64,000 nucleotides of DNA from the NCBI GenBank assembly GCA_964612555.1, contig CAZTBW010000006.1, positions 140,416-204,415 of the forward strand. Direction: 5' to 3'. The DNA comes from DAOLCO01 sp964612555. Its GTDB lineage: Bacteria > Bdellovibrionota_C > UBA2361 > SZUA-149 > DAOLCO01. Every line of letters starts with the position of its first letter. Positions within the stretch are counted from its first letter, which is position 1. Below are positions 53,689 to 61,825 of this stretch, one piece after another. The translations under genes and the position numbers were made by a program. A model generated the notes under the pieces. That model was not told the origin of the DNA, ran no database searches, and was given only the letters and a program-made list of their open reading frames with translations.

Positions 53689-54948
53689 ATGAAAAATATT
53701 TTAGTTATTGGTGGGGGGGGGAGAGAGCATGCGCTTTCATGGAAATTGTCTCGGAGTGAGAAAGTTGGGACGGTGTATATTGCCCCTGGGAATGCTGCCC
53801 GGTTTGAGAAATCTGAAAATGTTTCTATTGGTGCTATGGATATTCCTGCTCTTGTGGATTTTGTGAAGAGGAGTGGAGTGTATTTTACGGTTGTTGGACC
53901 TGAGGCGCCACTTGCTGCCGGGGTAGTTGATGCGTTTAGGAAAGAAGGACTTCCTGTGTTTGGTCCTTTGCAGGTTGCGGCACGGCTTGAAGCTTCCAAA
54001 GTATTTGCTAAAGAAGTTATGGAGGCGGCGGGAGTACCGACTGCTCGGGCGAAGAGTTTTTCTGATCCGGCTGAGGCGCATGCTTATGTTGATGAGTTGG
54101 GTGCTCCGATTGTAATTAAGGCGGATGGACTTGCTGCGGGGAAGGGAGTGGTGGTTGCGCTTGATTCTCTTGGTGCGCATGAGGCAGTGAAAGATTGTCT
54201 TGAAAGTCAGAAGTTTGGCTCATCTGGTGCTGAGGTGCTGATTGAGGAGTTTCTTCCTGGAAAGGAAGCGTCTGTGATGGCGATTATCTCTGGTGATTCC
54301 ATTTGTATGCTTCCTGCGAGTTCAGACTATAAACGGGTGTTTGATAATCAGGAAGGTCCTAATACAGGGGGGATGGGTGCGATTAGTCCTACTGGGGTAT
54401 TTCCTGAATCTCGTCTGGAGGAGGTTAAGGAGACGGTGTTTCGTCCGGTAGTTAAAGAGCTTTTGGGGAGAGGTGTTCCATATACCGGTTTTCTTTATGC
54501 AGGGTTGATGGTGGCTGAAGATGGTTCATACAAAGTACTTGAGTTTAATTGTCGTCTTGGTGACCCGGAAACTCAGGCTCTTATGCTTCGTATTGAAGAT
54601 GACTTATTTAGCTTACTTGAATGTGCTGTGTTTACTCCTGAGAAGCTGCCTTCGCAGGTGACTTTGTCCGCTAAGACTGCCTTAACCGTGGTACTTGCTT
54701 CAGAGGGGTATCCTGGAGAGGTAAATGATGGAAAAGAAATTACAGGAATCTCTTCTGTGCCGCATGATGTTATGGTCTTTCAGGCAGGAACAAAACAGAG
54801 AGGAGATTCGGTAATCTCGTCTGGAGGGAGAATACTTTCAGTTACTTTTCTGGAAGATACCTGTGAGAAGGTCAGAGAAAAAGTATATAACGCAATTCCT
54901 CAAATTTCTTTTGAAGGGATGCATTATAGAAAAGATATTGGACTATAG
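53689..54948 (+). CDS. purD: Phosphoribosylamine-glycine ligase
   Basis: The 419-residue ATP-grasp ligase makes GAR from phosphoribosylamine and glycine. Motifs are ILVIGGGGREHAL, YIAPGNAA, VVGPEAPLAAGVVD, PIVIKADGLAAGKGV, SDYKRVFDNQEGPNTGGMGA and EFNCRLGDPETQ. I chose ATG 53689 because it follows GGAGAA and starts the family at its first strand; a frame from 53659 adds ten unsupported residues. Codons 9-12 include a run of nine G (53713-53721), a possible slippage site. It is separated from purH by the repeat-rich spacer. Confidence 0.95.
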   Translation: MKNILVIGGGGREHALSWKLSRSEKVGTVYIAPGNAARFEKSENVSIGAMDIPALVDFVKRSGVYFTVVGPEAPLAAGVVDAFRKEGLPVFGPLQVAARLEASKVFAKEVMEAAGVPTARAKSFSDPAEAHAYVDELGAPIVIKADGLAAGKGVVVALDSLGAHEAVKDCLESQKFGSSGAEVLIEEFLPGKEASVMAIISGDSICMLPASSDYKRVFDNQEGPNTGGMGAISPTGVFPESRLEEVKETVFRPVVKELLGRGVPYTGFLYAGLMVAEDGSYKVLEFNCRLGDPETQALMLRIEDDLFSLLECAVFTPEKLPSQVTLSAKTALTVVLASEGYPGEVNDGKEITGISSVPHDVMVFQAGTKQRGDSVISSGGRILSVTFLEDTCEKVREKVYNAIPQISFEGMHYRKDIGL

Positions 54949-54960
54949 GAGTAAGTACCT

Positions 54961-56181
54961 GTGACACAATCAAAATATTCTCCCTATATTATTGTTATAG
55001 TAGCGGCACTTGGTTATTTTGTAGATGTATTTGATCTCTGGCTGTTTGCTAATTTTCGAATACAAAGTCTTACTGATCTTGGGCTTTCTGAAAAAGAAGT
55101 TACTTCGTATGGGGTGATTCTGATTAATTGTCAGCAGATAGGTTTACTGATTGGTGGAGTGCTTTGGGGTATGCTGGGAGACAAGAAGGGTAGAACCAGT
55201 GTCTTATTTGGTTCGATATTACTTTATTCCATAGGGAATCTGTTAAATGCATTTGTAACTGATGTATATCAGTATGCAGTGTTACGGTTCATTACTGGTG
55301 TTGGTCTTGCTGGTGAGATTGGTGCGGGTATTACTCTTGTTTGTGAGGTGCTCCCTAAAAATAAAAGGGGTATTGGTACTACCATCGTTGCTACCTGTGG
55401 TGTCGCAGGAGCAATTGGTGCCGCACTTGCCGGAAAATATCTGGAATGGAGACCTGCATATTTTATTGGCGGATGTATGGGACTTTCACTTCTTGCACTT
55501 CGGGTTTTTGCTCATGACTCTGGTGTGTATAAGAAAATGGAATTATCCGAGGATGTTATTAAAGGTTCATTGAAAATGCTTCTTTCCAAAAGAGAAAGAG
55601 TGTCCAGGTTCTTTAAATGCGTTCTTTTGGGTGCGCCTGTTTATGTAACCTTTGGAATCTTTGCAACATTTTCTCCTGAGATAGCAAAGGGGATGAGTAT
55701 CGATGGTCAAGTATCGGTTCCTGATGTGATGTTACTGGCATCTATTGGAATTACACTGGGGGATTTTTTTGCAGGGGCTTTTAGTCAGATAGTAAAAAAA
55801 CGAAGACTGCCTATCGCTGTTTTTATGTTTTGCTCTCTTTTGATTTCTATATACATATCGCTTGGCTATGTTAAAACTGCGGTACAGTATAATTATTTTG
55901 TTGGAGCGGTTGGGTTTTTTAGTGGCTACTGGGCATGTTTGATTACTCTTTCTGCCGAGCAGTTTGGTACCAATCTTAGAGCTACCACAACCACGATGAT
56001 TCCTAATCTGGTGCGTGCTCTGTTGATACCGCTTACTCTTGGATATTCATTCCTTACGCAGCATTTTGAAATAACACCAGCACTCCTGATTCTTCTTGCA
56101 ATAACCTACAGTATCTCAGGATATTCTTTGTTCTCGCTCAAGGAGACATTTCATAAAGATTTGGATTTTTATGAAGAGTAG
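54961..56181 (+). CDS. MFS transporter (sugar/metabolite-proton symporter-like)
   Basis: The 406-residue protein has about 12 membrane helices. GGVLWGMLGDKKGRTSVL after helix 2 is the MFS motif A (GxLaDrxGrk), and RFITGVGLAGEIGAGITL is typical of the metabolite/H+ symporter subfamily that includes ShiA- and sialic acid-type carriers. The substrate is unknown. The start is GTG, 12 nt after the purD stop with AGGAG between, so the two are probably co-transcribed. A nucleotide-precursor substrate is possible from context only. Confidence 0.8.
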   Translation: MTQSKYSPYIIVIVAALGYFVDVFDLWLFANFRIQSLTDLGLSEKEVTSYGVILINCQQIGLLIGGVLWGMLGDKKGRTSVLFGSILLYSIGNLLNAFVTDVYQYAVLRFITGVGLAGEIGAGITLVCEVLPKNKRGIGTTIVATCGVAGAIGAALAGKYLEWRPAYFIGGCMGLSLLALRVFAHDSGVYKKMELSEDVIKGSLKMLLSKRERVSRFFKCVLLGAPVYVTFGIFATFSPEIAKGMSIDGQVSVPDVMLLASIGITLGDFFAGAFSQIVKKRRLPIAVFMFCSLLISIYISLGYVKTAVQYNYFVGAVGFFSGYWACLITLSAEQFGTNLRATTTTMIPNLVRALLIPLTLGYSFLTQHFEITPALLILLAITYSISGYSLFSLKETFHKDLDFYEE

Positions 56182-56407
56182 AAGTTTATAAGACACTGAT
56201 AATATTTGGATTATTTTTCTATTCCTCAATTACAATGTTGGGTTTTTGTATTTTGTAGGTTTTTAGTGTATTAAATGAACCTTCAAACATACCGTTGGCT
56301 TTTTAAATCGTGTCCATACGGTCTATATGGGTAGTTTCGATTAAGTATGGTTTTTTAAGATTTTTATTTAAAAGTCATTTAGCTCTTCTTTCCTTTTTAA
56401 ATTTAAC

Positions 56408-56487
56408 AAGAAAATCTTCACAGGATTTTTCTTTTAAGGGTCTGTTGATGCAGGTCTTAGAAGAAAAATCCGTGGTGGATTTTTTTT
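56408..56487 (+). promoter_or_regulatory. Attenuator-like leader with four mutually exclusive RNA segments
   Basis: Segments: 1 = 56408-56416 (AAGAAAATC), 2 = 56423-56433 (GGATTTTTCTT), 3 = 56461-56471 (AAGAAAAATCC), 4 = 56477-56484 (GGATTTTT) followed by T3-G-T5. Segment 3 pairs with 4 (8 bp, loop GTGGT) to give an intrinsic terminator, or with 2 (11 bp, perfect) to give an antiterminator. Segment 1 can pair imperfectly with 2. The terminator ends 21 nt before the ATG at 56509. The rest of the 327-bp spacer (56182-56508) is AT-rich, and a 61-codon frame (56310-56495) from GTG spans the leader. The ligand or sensing mechanism is unknown. Confidence 0.5.
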
Positions 56488-56508
56488 GTTTTTAGATAGG
56501 AGAACGAA

Positions 56509-56940
56509 ATGTGCAAATTTTTCAAAAGCGTTAAGCGGAACATTGACGATTTCATCATGATTCTTGAGGAGACTGAAAGAATCATTGGTAACGGTTTTCT
56601 GGACAGGTTGGAAGACGTGGAGGAAGGGATTCCTGAAGAAACACTGGAAATGGTGAGAAACGCAAGGAAGGAGTGGTCGCTTGGCACTTTGAGGGACGCT
56701 TTAAGCTACCTGAAAGAATGCCAGGATCGCGATACTGAACAATGGGAATTTCGTAGACTGGACAGGGAGCTTACCTTCGTCTTCGTCGGGTGCCTGATTA
56801 TTCAGTTAAAGGCGAGCATAGAGCCAGGCTTTGTGAATAAATCCTTTATCGCGCGGACGTTTTCTGCAGTTTACAACGTGCAGTACCTGGCTTATCAGGA
56901 AGCCGTCGCCGCGGATTGGCAGTTGGCTACACAATCGTAA
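56509..56940 (+). CDS. Unknown helical protein, first gene of a two-gene islet
   Basis: The 143-residue product is acidic and predicted largely helical, with a hydrophobic helix (about 104-118, ELTFVFVGCLIIQL). No family is recognised. It has a good AGGAG site 7 nt from the ATG. Base use looks unlike its neighbours: more GC-ending codons (GCG, GAC, GTC, CGC) than the surrounding AT-leaning genes, which suggests transfer. Residues around 72-90 (ARKEWSLGTLRDALSYL) resemble a segment of the next gene (SKKAWSMKFFQDALIVL), so the two may be distant paralogues. Confidence 0.55.
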   Translation: MCKFFKSVKRNIDDFIMILEETERIIGNGFLDRLEDVEEGIPEETLEMVRNARKEWSLGTLRDALSYLKECQDRDTEQWEFRRLDRELTFVFVGCLIIQLKASIEPGFVNKSFIARTFSAVYNVQYLAYQEAVAADWQLATQS

Positions 56941-56973
56941 CAATTTTGGTTTTTTATTTTTTAGGAGTTTGTA

Positions 56974-57444
56974 ATGAACAAGAACGAGAATATTGTAGCA
57001 CTCGGAGAAAATCTCGCGAGTTTCGAAAAAGTTTTAAGAAACGCACTTCTCTGCGTTGAAGAATCTTTTGACATACTCTGCGCTTGTGGAGGTTTGTCAG
57101 AAGATCAGGAATCAAAAAAAGCCTGGTCAATGAAGTTTTTTCAAGACGCTTTAATTGTGCTGGAGCAGCTGAAGATGAAAATCAACAAATCTCCAGATGT
57201 CTATATTCTTCTTTCTAGTCAACCGAGCGCCCTTTTGGATTCAGTTGTCGCGGGTGTCGCTTTGTTGTTCGCAGATGGAGTCACTCCTGATTCAAAGGGG
57301 CAGATAGCTCCGTCTGAAGATCTGCAAGAACTCGTTGAGGTATTGGCCGCCGCGAGAGACCTTAAATACTGCTTTGATTTTATTCCATCGCCTGAACGCA
57401 CATCTGACGAGCAGCGTGAACGTGAAAAACGTGCATATATTTAG
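56974..57444 (+). CDS. Unknown helical protein, second gene of a two-gene islet
   Basis: The 156-residue product is helical, with SKKAWSMKFFQDALIVLEQL in the middle, an Ala/Val-rich helix (SVVAGVALLFADG), AARDLKYCFDFI, and a charged C-terminus. It is unlike any family I know. The AGGAG site follows a T-rich tract as in the previous gene, 33 nt after that stop, so the pair is transcribed together. GC-leaning codon use is shared. An imperfect hairpin (57472-57508) lies just after it, before the convergent kinase gene. Confidence 0.55.
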   Translation: MNKNENIVALGENLASFEKVLRNALLCVEESFDILCACGGLSEDQESKKAWSMKFFQDALIVLEQLKMKINKSPDVYILLSSQPSALLDSVVAGVALLFADGVTPDSKGQIAPSEDLQELVEVLAAARDLKYCFDFIPSPERTSDEQREREKRAYI

Positions 57445-57519
57445 TAAAATGTGCTGCGGGTAACGGACATTAGGTGAGGTTTTTGATTTTTAATCGAAAC
57501 ACCCACCTTATTTAAATCA

Positions 57520-58923
57520 TCATGTGTTTGGTACTTTGGTAGTGAGGATGTATATCCAGGGGATTATTGCAGCAAGAAGATATATCAGGCAGAGTCCGTT
57601 TATTATTCCTTTCAGGTTTCTTTGCTTTCTTACCAGTGCAGTCAGGAACAATACTACAATAATGGCAAGACTTTTTACAAGGATGAGTGCGTTATCAGTA
57701 CCAATTAGGCGCATGAGTTTCTGGAGAAAAATATTTCCCTCGGCTTGTATTCCAAAATAGTGGATTCCCATAGAAGTAAGGTAACCATCCATTACTTGAA
57801 GTGATGCAAGAAAGAGTCCCGCACAAACAATGTCACGAGAGGGCGCTTCAAATTCAAACACGAATGCGGCGTTGTTTGGTAGAGTGATAACCACTGTGGG
57901 AGCGCGGGAGCGTTTTGGTGCTTCGTTTTCATTGTATTCTTTCAGGCTCGCACTTAAGTTTGCACCGGAAAGACTCAGGACATAAGTTTTACTTCTTTGG
58001 GGTTTTTTAAGAGCATCCTTGGGGATTTCGGTAATGGAAGGGGCTTTGGAAAAAGTGTGTACCTCGTGTACTTGCGGATTTTCTTCAAGATATGAAATGA
58101 TCTCTTGAGCGTTTCTGGGACGATTCTGGGGTTTTCTTTGGAGTAACCACATGACCAGTTCATTCAGCCAGCCGGGAGTTGAAGGAGTAAGCACTCGGGG
58201 GGAGGGAGGTAGTGGTCCAATATGCATTTTCATTACCTCTGCCGGGCGTTCGCTCTGAAAAGGATTTGTCTGGGTAATGACTTCATATAGACATACTCCA
58301 AGGGCGTAAAAATCAAGAGACGGACTGGGCGTTTCTCCCATCCATGCTTCAGGTGCAATGTAGGGCATGGAGCCAACTTTTTGTTTTGGAGAAGTGAGTC
58401 GGGATTCTTTAATGCGTGCAATACCAAAATCGGTAATCTTGACAGTATAATCTTCATTCACAAGAATATTTGCAGGTTTGAGATCCCGATGGATTATCCC
58501 AAGACTGTGTATCGCCTGAAGCCCTTCGCATATTGAATAAAGTAATTTCCAGATTCCGGCTTGGGGAAAGCCTCTTGAATATATTATTTGTTCAAGATTG
58601 GGCGTCTTAACATAAGGCATGCATATGTACACATATTCACCTGAAGTGCCTACATCAAGCAGTTCTATAATCATGGGATGGTGAATCTGGGTGAGCAGTT
58701 TTGCTTCCTGGAGAAATCGTTCCAGGTGGGTTTCATCAGAGAGGAGGGAGTGGTGGAGGATTTTTATTGCAATATCATCTTTTATGAGATTACTTAAATC
58801 ATTTGCATGATACACTGATGCCATACCACCATCTGCGATATGGTCTTGTATTTGGTAGCGCTCGGCAATAATTGTCCCTGCCCCAAGTCGCTTGCCCGCT
58901 ATGTGATAAGAAGATACGTCCAT
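57520..58923 (-). CDS. Ser/Thr protein kinase with C-terminal DUF5658-like membrane domain
   Basis: The 467-residue protein has a eukaryotic-type kinase domain (about 20-285): the glycine loop region DGGMASVYHA, Lys54 in IAIKIL, HRDLKPANILV (145-155), DFGIA (165-169), and APEAWMG. All catalytic residues are present, so it should be active. After a linker, residues ~355-465 form a membrane domain with MDGYLTSMGIHYFG, a Gly-x-Asn turn (EGNIFLQKLM) and a Lys in VKSLAIIVVLFL, resembling the DUF5658 pattern. The kinase thus probably hangs on the membrane. It diverges from the MoxR gene. Confidence 0.82.
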   Translation of the reverse strand: MDVSSYHIAGKRLGAGTIIAERYQIQDHIADGGMASVYHANDLSNLIKDDIAIKILHHSLLSDETHLERFLQEAKLLTQIHHPMIIELLDVGTSGEYVYICMPYVKTPNLEQIIYSRGFPQAGIWKLLYSICEGLQAIHSLGIIHRDLKPANILVNEDYTVKITDFGIARIKESRLTSPKQKVGSMPYIAPEAWMGETPSPSLDFYALGVCLYEVITQTNPFQSERPAEVMKMHIGPLPPSPRVLTPSTPGWLNELVMWLLQRKPQNRPRNAQEIISYLEENPQVHEVHTFSKAPSITEIPKDALKKPQRSKTYVLSLSGANLSASLKEYNENEAPKRSRAPTVVITLPNNAAFVFEFEAPSRDIVCAGLFLASLQVMDGYLTSMGIHYFGIQAEGNIFLQKLMRLIGTDNALILVKSLAIIVVLFLTALVRKQRNLKGIINGLCLIYLLAAIIPWIYILTTKVPNT

Positions 58924-59007
58924 AGAGAATATTCTATCGACATAGTAGCCATCTCACTTGATCTATTAAAATCACTAATGCAGTAATTTTAGCTACTTAG
59001 GGATAAA

Positions 59008-59036
59008 TTGAGTCAGACTACCTTAAATTTTAGATA
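59008..59036 (+). promoter_or_regulatory. Possible sigma-70-type promoter for the MoxR gene
   Basis: TTGAGT (59008-59013) and TAGATA (59031-59036) are 17 bp apart, 37 bp upstream of the ATG at 59073. The -10 match is modest. Confidence 0.35.
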
Positions 59037-59072
59037 AGTGTTTGAAAAGAATAGAGCTAAGAGGGTTTTTTC

Positions 59073-60014
59073 ATGTCATCTTCTGAAAAAGTGCAGGTGA
59101 GTGGTGAGCAGTTGTCCATCGAGGTTGATGCGACTACAGATCAGCAATACGTAGATGTATGCGGGCTAAAAATCCGTCTTGCAAAGCCATATGAACTTGA
59201 TTTTGAGTGGATTGGAAATAGAACCGTTCTTCATCAGCTTCAGGCGTGCTGGTTTTGTGCATCTCCCGAAGAGAAGCCAATGAACCCCAGGCTGGTTGGT
59301 AAGCCCGGTGTGGGTAAAACTGCGCTTGCATACGCTGCCGGGAAGTTTCTTGGACTACCTGTTTATTTCTTTCAAGGTACTGCGGACACTAAACCAAATG
59401 ATCTTCTTATTAATCCTCTGGTGGTGGAAACCTCAGGTGAACACTCTCACGTTGAATATATTGCAAGTACCGTTATTAGTGCCATGATTGTTGGCGGAGT
59501 CCTCATTCTTGATGAAGGTAACAGAATGCAGGAAAAAGCCTGGGCTTCACTTGCACCGCTTCTTGATTCAAGAAGGTATATCGAGTCCATTTCTGTAGGG
59601 CTGACTCTTAAGGCGCATCCAAATTTTCGGTTTATTGCAACGATGAATGACGATGCCTCTTGTTTTGAGCTTCCTGAGTATATCAAATCAAGACTTCATC
59701 CACACATAAATCTTGATTTTCCTGATCGCTCAGAAGAAAGAAAGATTCTTGAAGTGAACCTGCCATTTACAAATCCCACGGTGCTTGATTATGTTGCAGA
59801 CTTTCTAAACATAGCCCGGCGTGAAGGTGAAGAGTACACCCCACGTGATGGTATTCATATTGCAAACTATGCCGGTAAACTTGTTGATTACGAAACCTAC
59901 TGCGGTCGAGAAATAGATCCAGGTGAAGCAGTGATAAAATCAATCGAACAGATTCTGGGAATTCGCCAGGCAAGGTTCGTAAAGCAGATACTCTGGCGAG
60001 AACGGGCAGCATAA
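59073..60014 (+). CDS. MoxR-like AAA+ ATPase
   Basis: The 313-residue protein has a Walker A GKPGVGKTALAYAAG (residues 75-89), Walker B GGVLILDEGNRMQEKAW, sensor 1 FRFIATMND and an Arg-rich sensor 2 region, as in MoxR ATPases. These chaperone-like motors act with von Willebrand A-domain partners to insert cofactors or mature complexes. No VWA gene is next to it; the flanking genes are a kinase and uup. The ~50-residue N-terminal part before the domain is acidic. Specific target unknown. Confidence 0.8.
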   Translation: MSSSEKVQVSGEQLSIEVDATTDQQYVDVCGLKIRLAKPYELDFEWIGNRTVLHQLQACWFCASPEEKPMNPRLVGKPGVGKTALAYAAGKFLGLPVYFFQGTADTKPNDLLINPLVVETSGEHSHVEYIASTVISAMIVGGVLILDEGNRMQEKAWASLAPLLDSRRYIESISVGLTLKAHPNFRFIATMNDDASCFELPEYIKSRLHPHINLDFPDRSEERKILEVNLPFTNPTVLDYVADFLNIARREGEEYTPRDGIHIANYAGKLVDYETYCGREIDPGEAVIKSIEQILGIRQARFVKQILWRERAA

Positions 60015-60022
60015 GTTTTCAA

Positions 60023-61816
60023 TCATTTCTTCTCCAGTTCTTCCCATCTAAGGTACAGAGAGTTTATTTTTTCCTGAGCTTTTGCGAGTTGGTCGCAGAG
60101 GTTTTGTAGTTTGCTGTTATCAGTGCAGTTACCTACTTCTTCGGAGAGTCTGGAGACTTCTTCTTCAGCATTTGAGATGTTTTCTTCCATCATGGAGAGT
60201 TCTCTTTGTTCGTTGAAGCTTAGTTTGCCTTGTTTTTTGGTGGAGGTTTTTTCGGGTGAGGAGGTTTGGGTGTTCTGGTGGTCTTTCGTGTGTTCGGGGG
60301 AATCTGATTTTTTCAGGTCTTTCAGATATTGTTCGCATGAGGCGTATGATTTTGTATTTCCAAAACCATCTAGCCCTAAAAATGAGGTGCAGACTATATC
60401 AAGCATATATCTGTCGTGAGTTATCAGGATAAGGGCACCTTTAAAATCAAGAAGACTTTCTTCCAGAACTTCCAGAGTCATAATATCAAGATCGTTTGTT
60501 GGCTCATCCAGTAGGAGTACATCCGGGGTTTCAAGCATGAGTGAGGCAATTCTCAGACGTGCTTTTTCTCCACCTGAAAGACTTCCATAGGGTTGTTTTA
60601 TTGCTCTACCATCAAATCCAAACCTTTGTGCCCATGCAGCAACATGGATGGAATTTCCTTGAAAAAGAACCGAGTCGCCATCAGGAGCAAGTACACAATC
60701 CATAGGTGTCTGCTCTTCAATGTGAGAAGAGAACTGACTGAAATAACTGATGTTCAGTGTATTGGCTCTTTTGATGGTGCCACTCTGAGGTAAAAGTTCT
60801 GAGAGTATGAGTTTTAAAATAGTGCTTTTCCCGGAACCATTAGGTCCGAGTATGCCCAGGGCATCTCCTGCTGATAGCTTGAAATTGAGTTCTTTTAAAA
60901 GCGGTTTTTCTTCAAATCCAAATGAGACGTTTTCAAACTCAATCAGGTCTTTGGTTTTTCTTCCTGAGGCAGAAAATTCAATATTTGCTTTATTGATTTG
61001 TCTTCGGGAGATATTTTTCTTCACGTCAGATATAAGCGCATGCGCAGAATCGGAGCGATATTTTGCCTTTGTGCCACGAGCTTTAACTCCTTGCCTGAGC
61101 CATTCAAGTTCACTCCGGGCTTTATTTTTCATGCTCTCTATCTGTCTTTGATCAGCTTCCAGGAATGCCTCACGTGAAAGAAGGTATTCCTTGTATCCTC
61201 CTTTTGAAGGGAAATGGCTGTTGGGGTATATCGGATTTATTTCAAGTATTTCCAAGGCAAATGATTCTAGGAGCCTTCTGTCATGTGATATCATGACAAT
61301 ACCGGCGGACAGTGATTGCAGTATGCCTTCAAGCTGTAAAATGGAGTCCATGTCCAGGTGGTTACTTGGTTCATCCAGGAGTAGAAGATTAGCATCTTCT
61401 GCGAAGACCAGTGAGAGCTGAATTTTTTTTCTTTGTCCTCCGGACAGTTGAGAAAGGGGGATTTTTAAGTCAGTGATACCGAATCGGTCAAGATAGGCAT
61501 GTGCGCTATTTATATCTATGGTATTTCCTGTGCCGGCAGAAGCTCTACCGGAAAGAATATCCTCGACATTCATGGATAGATTGAAGGGAACAAGCTGTTC
61601 TGCATAGGAGATGAGGAGGTCTTTTGATTTGTGGACTTCTCCGGAATCAACATCTTCAAATCCCGCAAGTATCTTTAGGAATGTAGATTTACCTTTTCCA
61701 TTAGGACCTATGATGCCGATTCTACTTCTGGTGCCGATGGCGTATGATAGAGAGTCAAAGAGAGTACTGTCTCCAAATTGCTTTGAGATATTTGATAGTT
61801 GAATAGCAGAGTTCAT
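60023..61816 (-). CDS. uup: ABC-F ATPase, Uup-like
   Basis: The 597-residue protein has two ABC domains and no membrane segments. Domain 1 has GPNGKGKSTFLKIL, LSGGQRKKIQLSL and LLLLDEPSNHLD. The P-linker region is basic. Domain 2 has GPNGSGKSTILKLIL, LSGGEKARLRIASL and LLLDEPTNDLD. The C-terminal ~75 residues are a Glu/Lys coiled coil, the Uup hallmark that binds nucleic acid. ABC-F proteins act on ribosomes or, for Uup, in genome stability. The genes at 61826 and here are on the same strand, 9 nt apart. Confidence 0.85.
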   Translation of the reverse strand: MNSAIQLSNISKQFGDSTLFDSLSYAIGTRSRIGIIGPNGKGKSTFLKILAGFEDVDSGEVHKSKDLLISYAEQLVPFNLSMNVEDILSGRASAGTGNTIDINSAHAYLDRFGITDLKIPLSQLSGGQRKKIQLSLVFAEDANLLLLDEPSNHLDMDSILQLEGILQSLSAGIVMISHDRRLLESFALEILEINPIYPNSHFPSKGGYKEYLLSREAFLEADQRQIESMKNKARSELEWLRQGVKARGTKAKYRSDSAHALISDVKKNISRRQINKANIEFSASGRKTKDLIEFENVSFGFEEKPLLKELNFKLSAGDALGILGPNGSGKSTILKLILSELLPQSGTIKRANTLNISYFSQFSSHIEEQTPMDCVLAPDGDSVLFQGNSIHVAAWAQRFGFDGRAIKQPYGSLSGGEKARLRIASLMLETPDVLLLDEPTNDLDIMTLEVLEESLLDFKGALILITHDRYMLDIVCTSFLGLDGFGNTKSYASCEQYLKDLKKSDSPEHTKDHQNTQTSSPEKTSTKKQGKLSFNEQRELSMMEENISNAEEEVSRLSEEVGNCTDNSKLQNLCDQLAKAQEKINSLYLRWEELEKK

Positions 61817-61825
61817 GACGAGTTT

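Noticed and set aside
56310..56495. 61-codon GTG frame in the leader of the unknown islet
   Set aside because: Composition reflects the AT-rich spacer and it runs through the terminator; kept only as a possible leader peptide, not called a gene.
57472..57508. Hairpin after the second islet gene as a terminator
   Set aside because: Pairing is interrupted by several mismatches and no T tract follows, so it is only mentioned, not listed as a terminator.
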